Assembly: GCA_023443865.1 (NCBI GenBank)
Contig: JAEZST010000022.1
Location: 372,001 to 436,000, forward strand
Reading direction: 5' to 3'
Length of the DNA stretch: 64,000 nt
From: Spirochaetota bacterium
GTDB lineage: Bacteria > Spirochaetota > Spirochaetia > Treponematales > Treponemataceae
Every line of letters begins with the position of its first letter. Positions within the stretch are counted from its first letter, which is position 1. This document shows, in pieces, positions 11,566-20,762 of the stretch. The notes beneath the pieces are model-generated. The model ran no database searches. It saw only the letters and a list, made by a program, of their open reading frames with translations, and was not told the origin of the DNA. A program made the position numbers and the translations under genes.

Positions 11566-13041
11566 TTACCCGAACAGCCGTTCCTGGTCCTGCCGAAGCT
11601 GCGTGAAGGCGTACTCCCCGAAGGAAAAAAGGGGCCTGAAAAGCCGGTCCGCGAGGCTCGCGAGCTGGCGGAACTTATAGGCCTCGTGGTGGGCCTCTCC
11701 CTTTTGCTCCGATTCTTCCCAGCTCGCGCGGTCGGATATGCGTAGTTCCACAGGCAGCGTTTGCTGGCTGGTTTCCACCCGCTCCCTGAAGCGCCGTTCG
11801 TAGGCGTCGGTGCCCGGAAGGATTACCCTGCCGCCGACGGGATCCACGTGGACCGGCAGCGATACGTTAATCTTGCACTGGATTTTCCTATGCCTGTCCG
11901 CCGTATGGGGATTTACCGCCGCGTGCGCCCCGAGGGCCGCGTAGAACCGCTCGGCCTGTTCCCGAACTTCCGCAGAATCGGGCTCGCCGGGAAACCCCGC
12001 GCTCCGGTTCAGGTTGATCATCAGCTCGCGGACCGCGTCGCGCATGTCCCGCGGCGTCGCGAACAGGGTTTGGGTAATGGACGTGGAACGGGTATTCTCC
12101 TGCAGTATTACCCCCCGCTTTTGCAGGGCATGGAACAGGGTAAGGGAATCTTCCCGGTTGCGGATTATGAAGGTCAGGGCCAGTATGTCGCGGATGCTCG
12201 TGGCGGTTTCCTCCGCGTCCTTTCCGAGTTTCGAGAACATGCTCTCCGGGCTTTTCAGCCGCGCCTTCAGGTCTACCACGTCCACCCGCACGCCGTCGCC
12301 GGAATCGAAAACCCAAGTCTTTCTCGCTTGGTCGAACACCATGGATTGGGCAAGCTTCCTGAAGAAGGCGCGGATCTTTACGTAGGCGATCCTGCCGCTC
12401 TCGTCGGGGGGAATGAGGGAGGGGTCGGTCCAGTCGAAGGACCACAGATCGGTGAGCGCAACGCCGCGGGACTCAAGGTGGAGGCCCAAGCGCGCGTAAT
12501 CGTTAATGTCCCTGCTGTCCTCTTCCACGGACTTGATCAGGTGGCACGTTTTGAGTACCGCGCAGGCGGCGATGCGCCATTGCCTGGGCACGGCAATATC
12601 GCCGCCCGGGTATCCGTTAAACAATCCGGGATACTTGGCGGACGACGAGAGCAGGAATAGGTGCCTCGGATCGGCGGCGACCAGCTCCGCGAAGGGCCCG
12701 TCGCTCAGGAGCGCGTGAATCTTGGCGAGGGATTCGACCGCCGTCTCGTAATTGCCCGCCGAGGGGGAGCCCAGCTTGGCGAGGTCGGCGAGTTGGCGGT
12801 TCAGCGAGGGTAACAGCCAGCGGAGCGTGAAGGCAATGGCGCTCGAAACGTAGCCCCTCGCCCGTTCCAGCTCGCCCTCGCCGATATCGTCTCCGTCCAG
12901 GTCGAAACCGCGATTGGCCAGCATTCGGTTCGCCCGCGAGAGTGCCTCGCGGTATCCCCCGCAGTTTCGCAGGAGATAGGGGGTCATCTCGGAACGGTCG
13001 AGGATGGAACCGAAAATTTCATGGTACAGTTCTTGCTGCAT
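11566..13041 (-). CDS. unknown protein with RelA/SpoT-like sequence blocks
   Basis: 491 residues, no signal peptide or membrane segment. I do not recognise a named family with certainty. Three blocks in the C-terminal half parallel the (p)ppGpp synthetase fold in order. They are RLKSPESMFSKL at 261-272 (compare R-x-K-S-x-x-S-x-x-x-K), IRDILALTFII at 283-293 (compare the conserved D-[IV]-x-x-x-R-[IV] strand), and VELRISDRASWEESEQKGEA at 431-450 followed by HHEAYK (compare E-[VI]-Q-I-R-T...AE-x-G-x-AAH-x-x-YK). RKIQCKINVSLPV (385-397) may replace the Y-x-S-x-H segment. The N-terminal 250 residues are helical and unassigned; no HD hydrolase motif was seen. It is 18 nt downstream of the PilZ gene and clearly in one operon with it. 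Synthetase activity is inference. Confidence 0.6.
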   Translation of the reverse strand: MQQELYHEIFGSILDRSEMTPYLLRNCGGYREALSRANRMLANRGFDLDGDDIGEGELERARGYVSSAIAFTLRWLLPSLNRQLADLAKLGSPSAGNYETAVESLAKIHALLSDGPFAELVAADPRHLFLLSSSAKYPGLFNGYPGGDIAVPRQWRIAACAVLKTCHLIKSVEEDSRDINDYARLGLHLESRGVALTDLWSFDWTDPSLIPPDESGRIAYVKIRAFFRKLAQSMVFDQARKTWVFDSGDGVRVDVVDLKARLKSPESMFSKLGKDAEETATSIRDILALTFIIRNREDSLTLFHALQKRGVILQENTRSTSITQTLFATPRDMRDAVRELMINLNRSAGFPGEPDSAEVREQAERFYAALGAHAAVNPHTADRHRKIQCKINVSLPVHVDPVGGRVILPGTDAYERRFRERVETSQQTLPVELRISDRASWEESEQKGEAHHEAYKFRQLASLADRLFRPLFSFGEYAFTQLRQDQERLFG

Positions 13042-13059
13042 TCGCTCTATCCGGGACGA

Positions 13060-13893
13060 TCAGGATTCCGCTACGTCGATCTCGGGTAAATCGGAGTCGG
13101 CTTGGGCTTCCGCCGCGGCGGCCGGAATCTCGCCGGAGACCGCGAGCTGCTCTATGTCGCTTTGCAGGGCGTATTGAATGTAGTTCCTGATCTTGTCGCG
13201 CACGACCGGTTCGGTTCGCGGCGCGAGCAGCATTACGTACTGCGTGCGGTCCTCGACCTCGCGGGTCCCGAAGACTACCGCCTCGATCTTCACGAGGTTG
13301 GCCCGGAGCTTGAGCTGAATGTCGTGGAGCACCGTGTTCTTCTTGAAGGCGGGATCCGGGTCGAGGATGCAGGAAAAGCCCACGACGCTGATGTCCTGTA
13401 TCTTTCCCGTCGCGGTGATGGCCCCTTCCCGAAGGTTGATCGCCGTGAGGGAATCGCCGGCGCAATTGGCCCGGACGTATTTCCTGCGCCCCTTGGCCTC
13501 GTTGGCCTGCAGGGTGGAAAGCAGTATCTTGGTGCTCTCTTCCAGGCCGAGTTTCAGTTTCACGAACCCGCATTGAATGCCGATATCCATCAGGTATTTT
13601 TTTTGGAGGCCTTCGTCCTGATTGTAGGTGAGTATGCCGATTCCGACCCCGGTAAGGGCGGGATTGGCCAACTTGGCGCGAATCCAGTCTTCCCACTCGC
13701 TTTCCGATTTTCCCGCGTCGATGTTGACGAAAACGATGGACGCCGGGAACATGGCGAGCAAACGGTCCGCCATGGCGATGTCCCTGAGCATGTACACTTC
13801 GTATTCCTGTTCGAGAAGGCGGGAAATGAGTTCATCCCTAACCACGCTGGGCGGATAGAGAAAAAACACCTTACGCCCCAACTCAAATCCCAT
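13060..13893 (-). CDS. PilZ-domain protein with receiver-like N-terminus
   Basis: 277 residues. Residues 1-125 alternate strands and helices like a response-regulator receiver (KVFFLYPPSVVRDELISRLL, then IVFVNIDAG, then GIGILTY), but no clear Asp-phosphorylation triad could be assigned. Residues 135-235 form a PilZ domain with both c-di-GMP contact motifs: RKYVR (137-141) and DISVVG (167-172). The C-terminus is acidic and Ala/Glu-rich. GGGGGATT precedes the ATG. It is first in a two-gene operon with the RelA/SpoT-like gene. It is expected to bind c-di-GMP in the cytoplasm and act through protein contacts; the target is unknown. Confidence 0.85.
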   Translation of the reverse strand: MGFELGRKVFFLYPPSVVRDELISRLLEQEYEVYMLRDIAMADRLLAMFPASIVFVNIDAGKSESEWEDWIRAKLANPALTGVGIGILTYNQDEGLQKKYLMDIGIQCGFVKLKLGLEESTKILLSTLQANEAKGRRKYVRANCAGDSLTAINLREGAITATGKIQDISVVGFSCILDPDPAFKKNTVLHDIQLKLRANLVKIEAVVFGTREVEDRTQYVMLLAPRTEPVVRDKIRNYIQYALQSDIEQLAVSGEIPAAAAEAQADSDLPEIDVAES

Positions 13894-13961
13894 CGCGAAT
13901 CCCCCTGACCTGGGCCTGATACTTCAAATGTACCATGGCGAACCGTATCTCGCCAGGTTTT

Positions 13962-15290
13962 TCAGTCGAAAAGCCTGCGGCATTCTAGATAATAGCGTTT
14001 CTCGCTCGCCTCTCCCATGGAGAAGCTTTTGCGCGGCAAGGGCCCGCCCGAGGCTATGGTCGAAAAGAAACTATCCTTTTCCACCGGGGGCAACAGGATG
14101 GCCACCGCGTTGTCCTTCCCTCCCAGCCTGAATACCTCTTCGGCGCCATGGATATAATCGATGGTAACCCCGGGCCGTTCCGCCACGAAATCGTCCAGCG
14201 CGGGCTGCAAGCGGCTTACCGCCAGGAGCGGGCTGGGGGTTTCAAGGCAGGCGAGGCCGTCGGCGGAGACGAAGCCGAATCGGGTCACGCTTTCGTCTCC
14301 GACCAGGGCTTCGAGCCTTTCGCCGCTTTCCGTCGCCGAAAGGGTACCGCCCAGGCGGGTGGCGAGGTACGCGGCGAGGGTTTTACCGTCGGTTCCGAAC
14401 AGGACCCGGTGGATGGGCTCGAAGGTCAGCCCCTCGTCGTACAGGTTCACGATTTCCACCAGGGCAAAGCGGGCCGGGTGGTTCTCCCGATCAAGGGCGC
14501 CCGAAGCGAAGCGCGCCGCGTTTTGGGCCTTGAATTCGTCCCAGACCGCCTTCGCGGTGGCAAGGGAATGGTTTCCGTCGCCCACGGCGAACAGGAAGGG
14601 GGCACCGTCGGGTCCCTTCCCGGCATCGGACAGGCGGCGTACCGCTTCGGCGACAGAGGCGATACCGGCCTCGGTTTCTATCTTCCAGCCCGTTACGGAT
14701 CCCGCGTCGGGTTCCAGTTTCGTCGCGTATACGGGCGTTTCAGTCCGGACGCGGTTTCCCGCGGCTTCCACCAAAAGGCGGTCCGGGTCGTTAACCAGGA
14801 GCATGATGTGGGGCGACTCAAGGGGCGCGCCCCGGCGTATTTCCATACGGGGCGGGATTCGGTCCACGATGGTGGCCTCGGTGGCGCGGATAGGCGCCGC
14901 GGTACCGGGTTTCCACTCATAGGCCTCGAGGTCGATGGCGGCGACCAAGCCCTTTCTCGTGCGCCCGTACGCGGTAACCCGCTCGATATAGGTAAAGCCC
15001 TTCACGGGAGGGGCGAATACGCCGGATTCCATGTAGGCGCGCATGGTTTTCCGGATGGAGGAAAGCCGTTCGGGCCGGTCGCCGTCTTCGAGGTATACCT
15101 CGGGAAGGATCATGCCCAGGGCGGAGGGGGCTCCTTCGGCCCTTTTTCGCGCGTTTTCCCAGTATTCGCGGTCCTGCGTGTACTGGTCGCAGGCGATTAC
15201 CGCCCATTTCGATAGGTCAAGCCCCGCTTTCGGCAAAAGAATATCGGGTACGGCAACCCCGCGTTGGCGCAACGATTCTGTATGGTTCAT
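13962..15290 (-). CDS. DUF1015 family protein
   Basis: 442 residues. The open frame extends upstream to 15698, but that part is antisense to rpoN and is not real. ATG 15290 begins MNHTESLRQRGVAVPDILLP, the usual start region. DUF1015 hallmarks are WAVIACDQYTQDREYW near residue 30, ADGNHS-like VGDGNHSLATAKAVWDEF, and HRVLFG. Some archaeal relatives are ADP-dependent serine kinases (SerK), while most bacterial members are uncharacterised, so function is left open. There is no Shine-Dalgarno site. A promoter at 15298-15326 ends 7 nt before the ATG, implying a leaderless message. The next ATG upstream (15299) lies in that promoter's -10. Confidence 0.85.
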   Translation of the reverse strand: MNHTESLRQRGVAVPDILLPKAGLDLSKWAVIACDQYTQDREYWENARKRAEGAPSALGMILPEVYLEDGDRPERLSSIRKTMRAYMESGVFAPPVKGFTYIERVTAYGRTRKGLVAAIDLEAYEWKPGTAAPIRATEATIVDRIPPRMEIRRGAPLESPHIMLLVNDPDRLLVEAAGNRVRTETPVYATKLEPDAGSVTGWKIETEAGIASVAEAVRRLSDAGKGPDGAPFLFAVGDGNHSLATAKAVWDEFKAQNAARFASGALDRENHPARFALVEIVNLYDEGLTFEPIHRVLFGTDGKTLAAYLATRLGGTLSATESGERLEALVGDESVTRFGFVSADGLACLETPSPLLAVSRLQPALDDFVAERPGVTIDYIHGAEEVFRLGGKDNAVAILLPPVEKDSFFSTIASGGPLPRKSFSMGEASEKRYYLECRRLFD

Positions 15291-15297
15291 GACCGGC

Positions 15298-15326
15298 ATG
15301 ATACGTAAAATCGGCCAAACCGGCAA
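15298..15326 (-). promoter_or_regulatory. promoter of the DUF1015 gene (leaderless geometry)
   Basis: On the minus strand TTGCCG (15326-15321), a 17-nt spacer and TATCAT (15303-15298) end 7 nt before ATG 15290. Transcription is therefore expected at or next to the start codon. Confidence 0.65.
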
Positions 15327-15351
15327 GACGTACCGACCCGGCCAGACGTCC

Positions 15352-15380
15352 TTGACCGGCTCGGGCCAGTTCCGTATGTT
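15352..15380 (+). promoter_or_regulatory. promoter of rpoN (leaderless geometry)
   Basis: TTGACC (15352-15357), a 17-nt spacer and TATGTT (15375-15380), with only 9 nt to ATG 15390 and no Shine-Dalgarno site. It is divergent from the DUF1015 promoter within the same 100 nt. Confidence 0.65.
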
Positions 15381-15389
15381 TAAACTACA

Positions 15390-16826
15390 ATGATCCAGGG
15401 CCAACGGCAAAATCTCGTACAGCAACAGCGCCTCACGCTGAGTCCTCAGCTCGTGCAATCCATCAAGCTGATGGGCATGCCCTTCGCTGACCTGCGGGAG
15501 CGCATTCTCGAGGAGGTTGAAAAGAATCCCGCCCTGGAGGTCGTTTCCGATCCCTTCGGCCGCTCCGACGCGCCGATCCGGTCCCCGGAACCCGGGGGCG
15601 TGCGCGTTTCCTCCCGAACCGCCAACCAGCTGGCCGCCGACGATCACCGCGATTTTATAGAAGGCGTCCTTGCCCGCGACGAAACCCTTCAGGAGCACCT
15701 TTTAACCCAATTGGGAGAGCTTTCCCTGGATAAGGGGGAACGGGCCCTCGCCGAGTTGGTGGTGCAAAACCTGGATCAGGACGGCTTTCACGAATCGTCG
15801 CCCGCGGAGCTGCCCGGCGCCGACGACGAAGCCCTGCTGCGCTCCGTCCTGAATACCGTGCAGGCCCTCGACCCGGCGGGTTGCGGTACCTCCGGCTTCC
15901 AGGAATCGCTTGCCGTTCAGGCGCGGCTCCTGGAGCGCTCCCTGTCCGAATCCCCTGCCGGCGCGCAGGCGTTTCGCGCCGAATCCGTCGCGAAAGCGGC
16001 GGCCATCCTCGAAGGACACATAGAGCTGCTGGCCAAGGGACGCCCCGAAAGCCTCGTGAAGGCCGCGTCCGCGCGGGATAGCGCCCTCGGATTCCGCGTG
16101 GATCTCGCGGAGGCCGAAGAGATATTCGACATAATCCGGCATTTGGACCCCTTTCCCGGTAGGCGTTTTTCCTCGGACACGGGCTCGTACGTCGTTCCCG
16201 ACGTGATCGTCCAAAAAACCGAGGATAACTACACGGTTACCATAAACGACGAGGTCATTCCCGTCCTGAGCGTCTCCCCGTTTTTCATGGAACTTGAGTC
16301 GGGCACCGGTGAAGGGGCCGCGGACAAGGCGAGCCGGGATTTTAGCCGAGAGGCGGTCAAGGAAGCCCGATGGTTCATGAATAGCCTTTCCCGGCGAAAC
16401 CATACGATTCTGAAGCTCGCCCGCGCCTTAGTCGTCTTTCAGTGCGACTTTTTCGCCTATGGGCCGGCCCGCCTCGCCCCCTTGCGAATGAAGGATATCG
16501 CCGAGGAAATCGGCATGCACGAGGCGACCGTGTCCCGGGCGGCCAACGGTAAGTATCTCCAGTGCGAATGGGGGATTTTCGAGCTCAAGTACTTTTTCTC
16601 GAATCAGGTCGGTTCAGCCCCCCGAAGCGGCGAGGCTTATAGTTCAGGCCGCTTTTCCAAGGAGGGCGTAAAGGAAACGGTACGCCAGATCATCGAGACG
16701 GCGAGCGGGCCCCTGTCCGACCAGAAAATCGTGGAGCAGTTGGCCCTGCGGGGCATTAAGCTCGCGCGCCGCACCGTGGCGAAGTACCGTTCGGAGCTGG
16801 ATATCAAGTCTTCGTTTGAAAGATAG
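15390..16826 (+). CDS. rpoN: RNA polymerase sigma-54 factor
   Basis: 478 residues, normal length. The Gln/Leu-rich activator-interacting region I is at the N-terminus (QQQRLTLSPQLVQSIKLMGM). A core-binding domain follows, then the helix-turn-helix (MKDIAEEIGMHEATVSRAANGKY), and the RpoN box ARRTVAKYR is at residues 459-467. It directs transcription from -24/-12 promoters with AAA+ activators, none of which is encoded in this window. hpf, hprK and ptsH follow in the same direction, the spirochaetal counterpart of the proteobacterial rpoN-hpf-ptsN cluster. The gap to hpf is 70 nt. Confidence 0.97.
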   Translation: MIQGQRQNLVQQQRLTLSPQLVQSIKLMGMPFADLRERILEEVEKNPALEVVSDPFGRSDAPIRSPEPGGVRVSSRTANQLAADDHRDFIEGVLARDETLQEHLLTQLGELSLDKGERALAELVVQNLDQDGFHESSPAELPGADDEALLRSVLNTVQALDPAGCGTSGFQESLAVQARLLERSLSESPAGAQAFRAESVAKAAAILEGHIELLAKGRPESLVKAASARDSALGFRVDLAEAEEIFDIIRHLDPFPGRRFSSDTGSYVVPDVIVQKTEDNYTVTINDEVIPVLSVSPFFMELESGTGEGAADKASRDFSREAVKEARWFMNSLSRRNHTILKLARALVVFQCDFFAYGPARLAPLRMKDIAEEIGMHEATVSRAANGKYLQCEWGIFELKYFFSNQVGSAPRSGEAYSSGRFSKEGVKETVRQIIETASGPLSDQKIVEQLALRGIKLARRTVAKYRSELDIKSSFER

Positions 16827-16896
16827 CCGAAAGGGTATTATTATTGACGTAACCCCGGTTGCGGGGACCATTCAAAGAATCTTGGGGAGGTTCATC

Positions 16897-17187
16897 ATGA
16901 ACATCAATGTGCAGGCCGTTAAATTTACCATGGATGATGATCAGCGCGCGTTCGTTGACAAGAAAGTCGAGCGGATTAAATACGCCGATGACCTGATTAC
17001 CGACGTCCTCTTCAATTTTAAATTCGAGAAGAAGTTTTCCATGGAATGCACCGTCAATTTCCGCTGGGGCGGAAACGCCCACGTGTCCGCCGAGGATTTC
17101 GACTTTAACGCGGGGGTCAATAAATTGATGGACGTGCTGGACCAAAAGATCAAGAAGGAAAAAGACAAAATACAGGAAAAGAAGTAG
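16897..17187 (+). CDS. hpf: ribosome hibernation promoting factor, short form
   Basis: 96 residues. ATG 16897 is preceded by GGGGAGG (16884-16890); the frame upstream to 16816 is not needed. The sequence (MNINVQAVKFTMDDDQRAFV, then DKKVERIKYADD and a Lys/Glu-rich tail) fits the short HPF/RaiA alpha-beta fold without the C-terminal dimerisation domain of long HPF. It binds the 30S decoding region and stabilises inactive ribosomes under stress. Its place directly after rpoN matches the known rpoN-hpf pairing. Confidence 0.92.
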   Translation: MNINVQAVKFTMDDDQRAFVDKKVERIKYADDLITDVLFNFKFEKKFSMECTVNFRWGGNAHVSAEDFDFNAGVNKLMDVLDQKIKKEKDKIQEKK

Positions 17188-17269
17188 GGAAGGGGACTCT
17201 CGGGAGGATCTTGGGAATCTCCGACGGGCTTGACTTTACAAGAGGGCGTCCCTGAGGATATAGTCAGGT

Positions 17270-18259
<990 letters not shown>

Positions 18260-18269
18260 AGGAACCGAA

Positions 18270-18536
18270 ATGACCACGAAGAACGTTACCATCAAGAATC
18301 GGGCCGGAATTCACGCGCGTCCCGCCGCGCTTATCGCGCAAACCGCAAATCGCTTCGCCTCGGAAATTCTGATAGAGCGGGAGGACACCCGGATCAACGC
18401 CAAGTCGATCATGGGTATCATCACCATGGCGGCAAGCTATAACACCGAGCTTACCCTGGTCGCCGACGGGGCAGACGAAAAAGAGGCCGTGGAGGCCATC
18501 AACGCCCTGTTCGAGAATAAATTCGAGGAAGATTGA
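18270..18536 (+). CDS. ptsH: phosphocarrier protein HPr
   Basis: 88 residues from ATG 18270, which follows GAAGGAACC. An in-frame ATG at 18246 inside hprK would add eight residues. The shorter form is preferred because it places the two phosphorylation sites at their canonical numbers: His15 in NRAGIHARPAA and Ser46 in NAKSIMGI. HPr accepts phosphate from PEP via enzyme I at His15 and from HprK at Ser46. No enzyme I or enzyme II gene is in this window, so a regulatory role through HprK is likely; spirochaetes are known for incomplete PTS sets. Confidence 0.96.
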   Translation: MTTKNVTIKNRAGIHARPAALIAQTANRFASEILIEREDTRINAKSIMGIITMAASYNTELTLVADGADEKEAVEAINALFENKFEED

Positions 18537-19678
18537 AAGAACCCGCGAACGGGCCCTTTAGGGGCCTTTATTCGTTTCCCTTTCTGGCGTTGGTATACGC
18601 CCTGGTGGTCGCCGCCGCGTACGTGGTGGCGGACCGCAGTTTTGGCGGCGTATTCTCCTCGGCGCTCTTCAGTTCTCCCGAGGGGCTTTTCTTTTTGGTC
18701 GCCGCCCCCCTGGGCCTCCTTGTCCTCACCGGCTTTCTGTTCGTCGGGGCGGTATCGGATTCCCTTCACGCCGAAGGCCCCAGCCCCCTCAGGCGCAACG
18801 TATTCCTCTCCTTTTGCCTCTTGCTCGCCAGCGTCGCGGTACCCGAATCGGTTATCGTCGGCAAGTTCGCGTCAGAGGCCCTCGGCAGCTGGTTTGACCG
18901 GTCGATTCCCGAAACCATGAACGTGGCGGCCGAGATGGCCGACCTATACATGGAAGAGCGCGTTAACGATATCCATTCCGTCTCGGAAAAGTACCTGAGC
19001 GGCCTCGCCATTTCGACCTGGAAAAATCGCCCCTCAGAATGGATGACCGCGATCCGTTCAATCGACCGGCACGCCGTGGCCTGTCAGGTGTATCTGGAAA
19101 CCGAGGTTAACGGGGAAATATCCCGGAGCCCGGTTATGGAGTCGGGCGATTCCCTCTCCTTCGTGACGAAAGACCGCCTGGACTCGGTTACCGCCGGGCT
19201 TTTCGCGCTGAACGAGGGCGAGCCCCTTTTGCGCTGGGGGGAGAAGGTTCGTTACGGAAACAGCGTATACCTGTGCGTGTATACCTCGGCGATTCCGGGA
19301 ACCTTCAACGATAAGCTCGAATCGGTCCGTTCGGCTTGGGAGCGGGCGCGGGTGATCGACGCGCTCAAACCCTACTTTCCATTCCTCGGTATCTGGATCT
19401 TCGCCCTGTTCCTGCTTCCGTCGCTGGGCATGACCCTGATCTTGGCCTGGAGATACTCCTGCAGGCTTTCCTCGCGCGTTCGTTCCCACGCTGCCGCGCT
19501 CGCCTCGCTGGCGGCCGGGGATACGGGCGTTCGGCTCGTACTTACGTCGAGGGACGAACTGGGCGCCGCGGGAGCCGCGGTGAACGCCCTTGCCGAAAAG
19601 CTCGACCGCGCGGGCGGCGCGGAACCGGCGGAACCGGCGCGGAAGGATCCCAAGCGGGCAACCCTCAAGCTCAAATAG
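18533..19678 (+). CDS. HAMP-domain membrane protein without output domain
   Basis: 381 residues from a TTG start that overlaps the ptsH stop by 4 nt, with GAGGAAGA just upstream. Membrane segments are seen at about 12-33, 50-75, 88-108 and 275-297. A roughly 165-residue extracytoplasmic region lies between the third and fourth. After the last segment comes a HAMP-like linker (RLSSRVRSHAAALASLAAGDTG ... RDELGAAGAAVNALAEKL) and a short charged tail. No histidine kinase, methyl-accepting or cyclase domain follows, so how it signals is unclear. The N-terminal topology recalls NtrY-type sensors. Coupling to HPr suggests a role linked to carbon or nitrogen status, but this is inference. Confidence 0.7.
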   Translation: MKEPANGPFRGLYSFPFLALVYALVVAAAYVVADRSFGGVFSSALFSSPEGLFFLVAAPLGLLVLTGFLFVGAVSDSLHAEGPSPLRRNVFLSFCLLLASVAVPESVIVGKFASEALGSWFDRSIPETMNVAAEMADLYMEERVNDIHSVSEKYLSGLAISTWKNRPSEWMTAIRSIDRHAVACQVYLETEVNGEISRSPVMESGDSLSFVTKDRLDSVTAGLFALNEGEPLLRWGEKVRYGNSVYLCVYTSAIPGTFNDKLESVRSAWERARVIDALKPYFPFLGIWIFALFLLPSLGMTLILAWRYSCRLSSRVRSHAAALASLAAGDTGVRLVLTSRDELGAAGAAVNALAEKLDRAGGAEPAEPARKDPKRATLKLK

Positions 19679-19757
19679 CGAGCGGTCGGGCGGTTGCGCA
19701 AGCGGGTTTTTTATGACACCCTGCAATACCATTCGAGATACGAGCGAGGATACGTGC

Positions 19758-20762
19758 ATGAGCGAAAACGCGCCCCTGTGGCTTTTTACCGGACCCGAAA
19801 TCGGCGAGCGTAACGCCGCGATCGAGCAGGTGCGGGCCGCCGCGGCCCGAAAATCGGGGAATCTCGACTGCCATTCCCTCTACGTTCAGGAAACCCCCGT
19901 CGCCGACGCCGTATCCATTCTTTTAAACGGCTCCCTTTTCGCGGACGCGCGCTTCGTACTGCTCCGGAACGCGGAACTCATAAAGAAAAAAGAGGAAATC
20001 GAGCTCATTGCCTCTTGGGCCGAAGCCGCCTCCCAGGACGGCGGTTCCTACCTCGTGTTGGTGTCCGAGGAAATCGGGGTAGACAAAAAAATCGAGGCCC
20101 TGGTACCCAAGCAGAATAAGAAAATCTTTTGGGAGATGTTCGAGAACCGCAAGGAACAGTGGATCGTCGATTTTTTCCGAAAGGAAGGCCTCTCGGTGGA
20201 CGGCGACGCGGTTTCCGCCATTCTCGAGCTGGTGGAGAACAATACCGAGGCGCTGAAAACCGCCTGTTCGCGCTTTACCCTCTTTTTCGATAAGGGCTAT
20301 CGGGTTACCGAAACGGACGCGCTCGCGATTTTGGAGCATAACCGGGAGGAGAGCGCGTTCTCCCTCTTCGATGCCATGGCTTCGGGGAATTTCGAGGCCG
20401 CCTTGGGCATATGGAACAAGCTTTCCCTTTCAAAGGAATCTTCCCCCATCCAGCTCATGGCCGGACTGACCTATTGCTTCCGCAAGCTTTCCGATTGGCA
20501 CCGATTGGCCGCCAGCGGCCAGGCCGACGACTTCTCGCTGAAAAAGGCGGGTTTTTCGGGGAAGCGGGCGATAGACCAATACCGCCAGGCGGCCCGGCGG
20601 TGGAACGCTGAATGCACCGACCGGGTATTGGGCCTCATCGCCGATACCGATCTCGCCATGCGTTCCGCCGGCTCCGCCCTGCAGGGCGTGCAAACCGAAA
20701 TGCTCATCTACGCCGCCATGCGCCTTGAAGGCCATGCACCGGCCGTCGCGGTCTGGGACTGA
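19758..20762 (+). CDS. holA: DNA polymerase III subunit delta
   Basis: 334 residues. ATG 19758 follows GCGAGGA; an upstream frame to 19590 overlaps the previous gene and is not used. The order of elements fits HolA: an N-terminal fold starting LWLFTGPEIGERNAAIEQVR, then ADARFVLLRNAE in the clamp-opening region, KIFWEMFENRKEQWIVDFF, and a helical C-terminal collar domain (ALGIWNKLSLSKESSPIQLM ... AMRSAGSALQGVQTEMLI). As in other delta subunits there is no functional Walker motif. It opens the beta clamp in the replicative clamp loader. Its stop codon is directly adjacent to the uvrC stop on the other strand. Confidence 0.82.
   Translation: MSENAPLWLFTGPEIGERNAAIEQVRAAAARKSGNLDCHSLYVQETPVADAVSILLNGSLFADARFVLLRNAELIKKKEEIELIASWAEAASQDGGSYLVLVSEEIGVDKKIEALVPKQNKKIFWEMFENRKEQWIVDFFRKEGLSVDGDAVSAILELVENNTEALKTACSRFTLFFDKGYRVTETDALAILEHNREESAFSLFDAMASGNFEAALGIWNKLSLSKESSPIQLMAGLTYCFRKLSDWHRLAASGQADDFSLKKAGFSGKRAIDQYRQAARRWNAECTDRVLGLIADTDLAMRSAGSALQGVQTEMLIYAAMRLEGHAPAVAVWD

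Noticed and set aside
15291..15698. N-terminal extension of the DUF1015 frame to 15698
   Set aside because: The extra residues are antisense to rpoN and cross the divergent promoters; family similarity begins at ATG 15290.
17235..17264. TTTACA-N18-TATAGT before hprK as a promoter
   Set aside because: The -10 ends only 5 nt before the ATG, so a transcript starting there would probably lack the start codon; noted in the hprK entry only.
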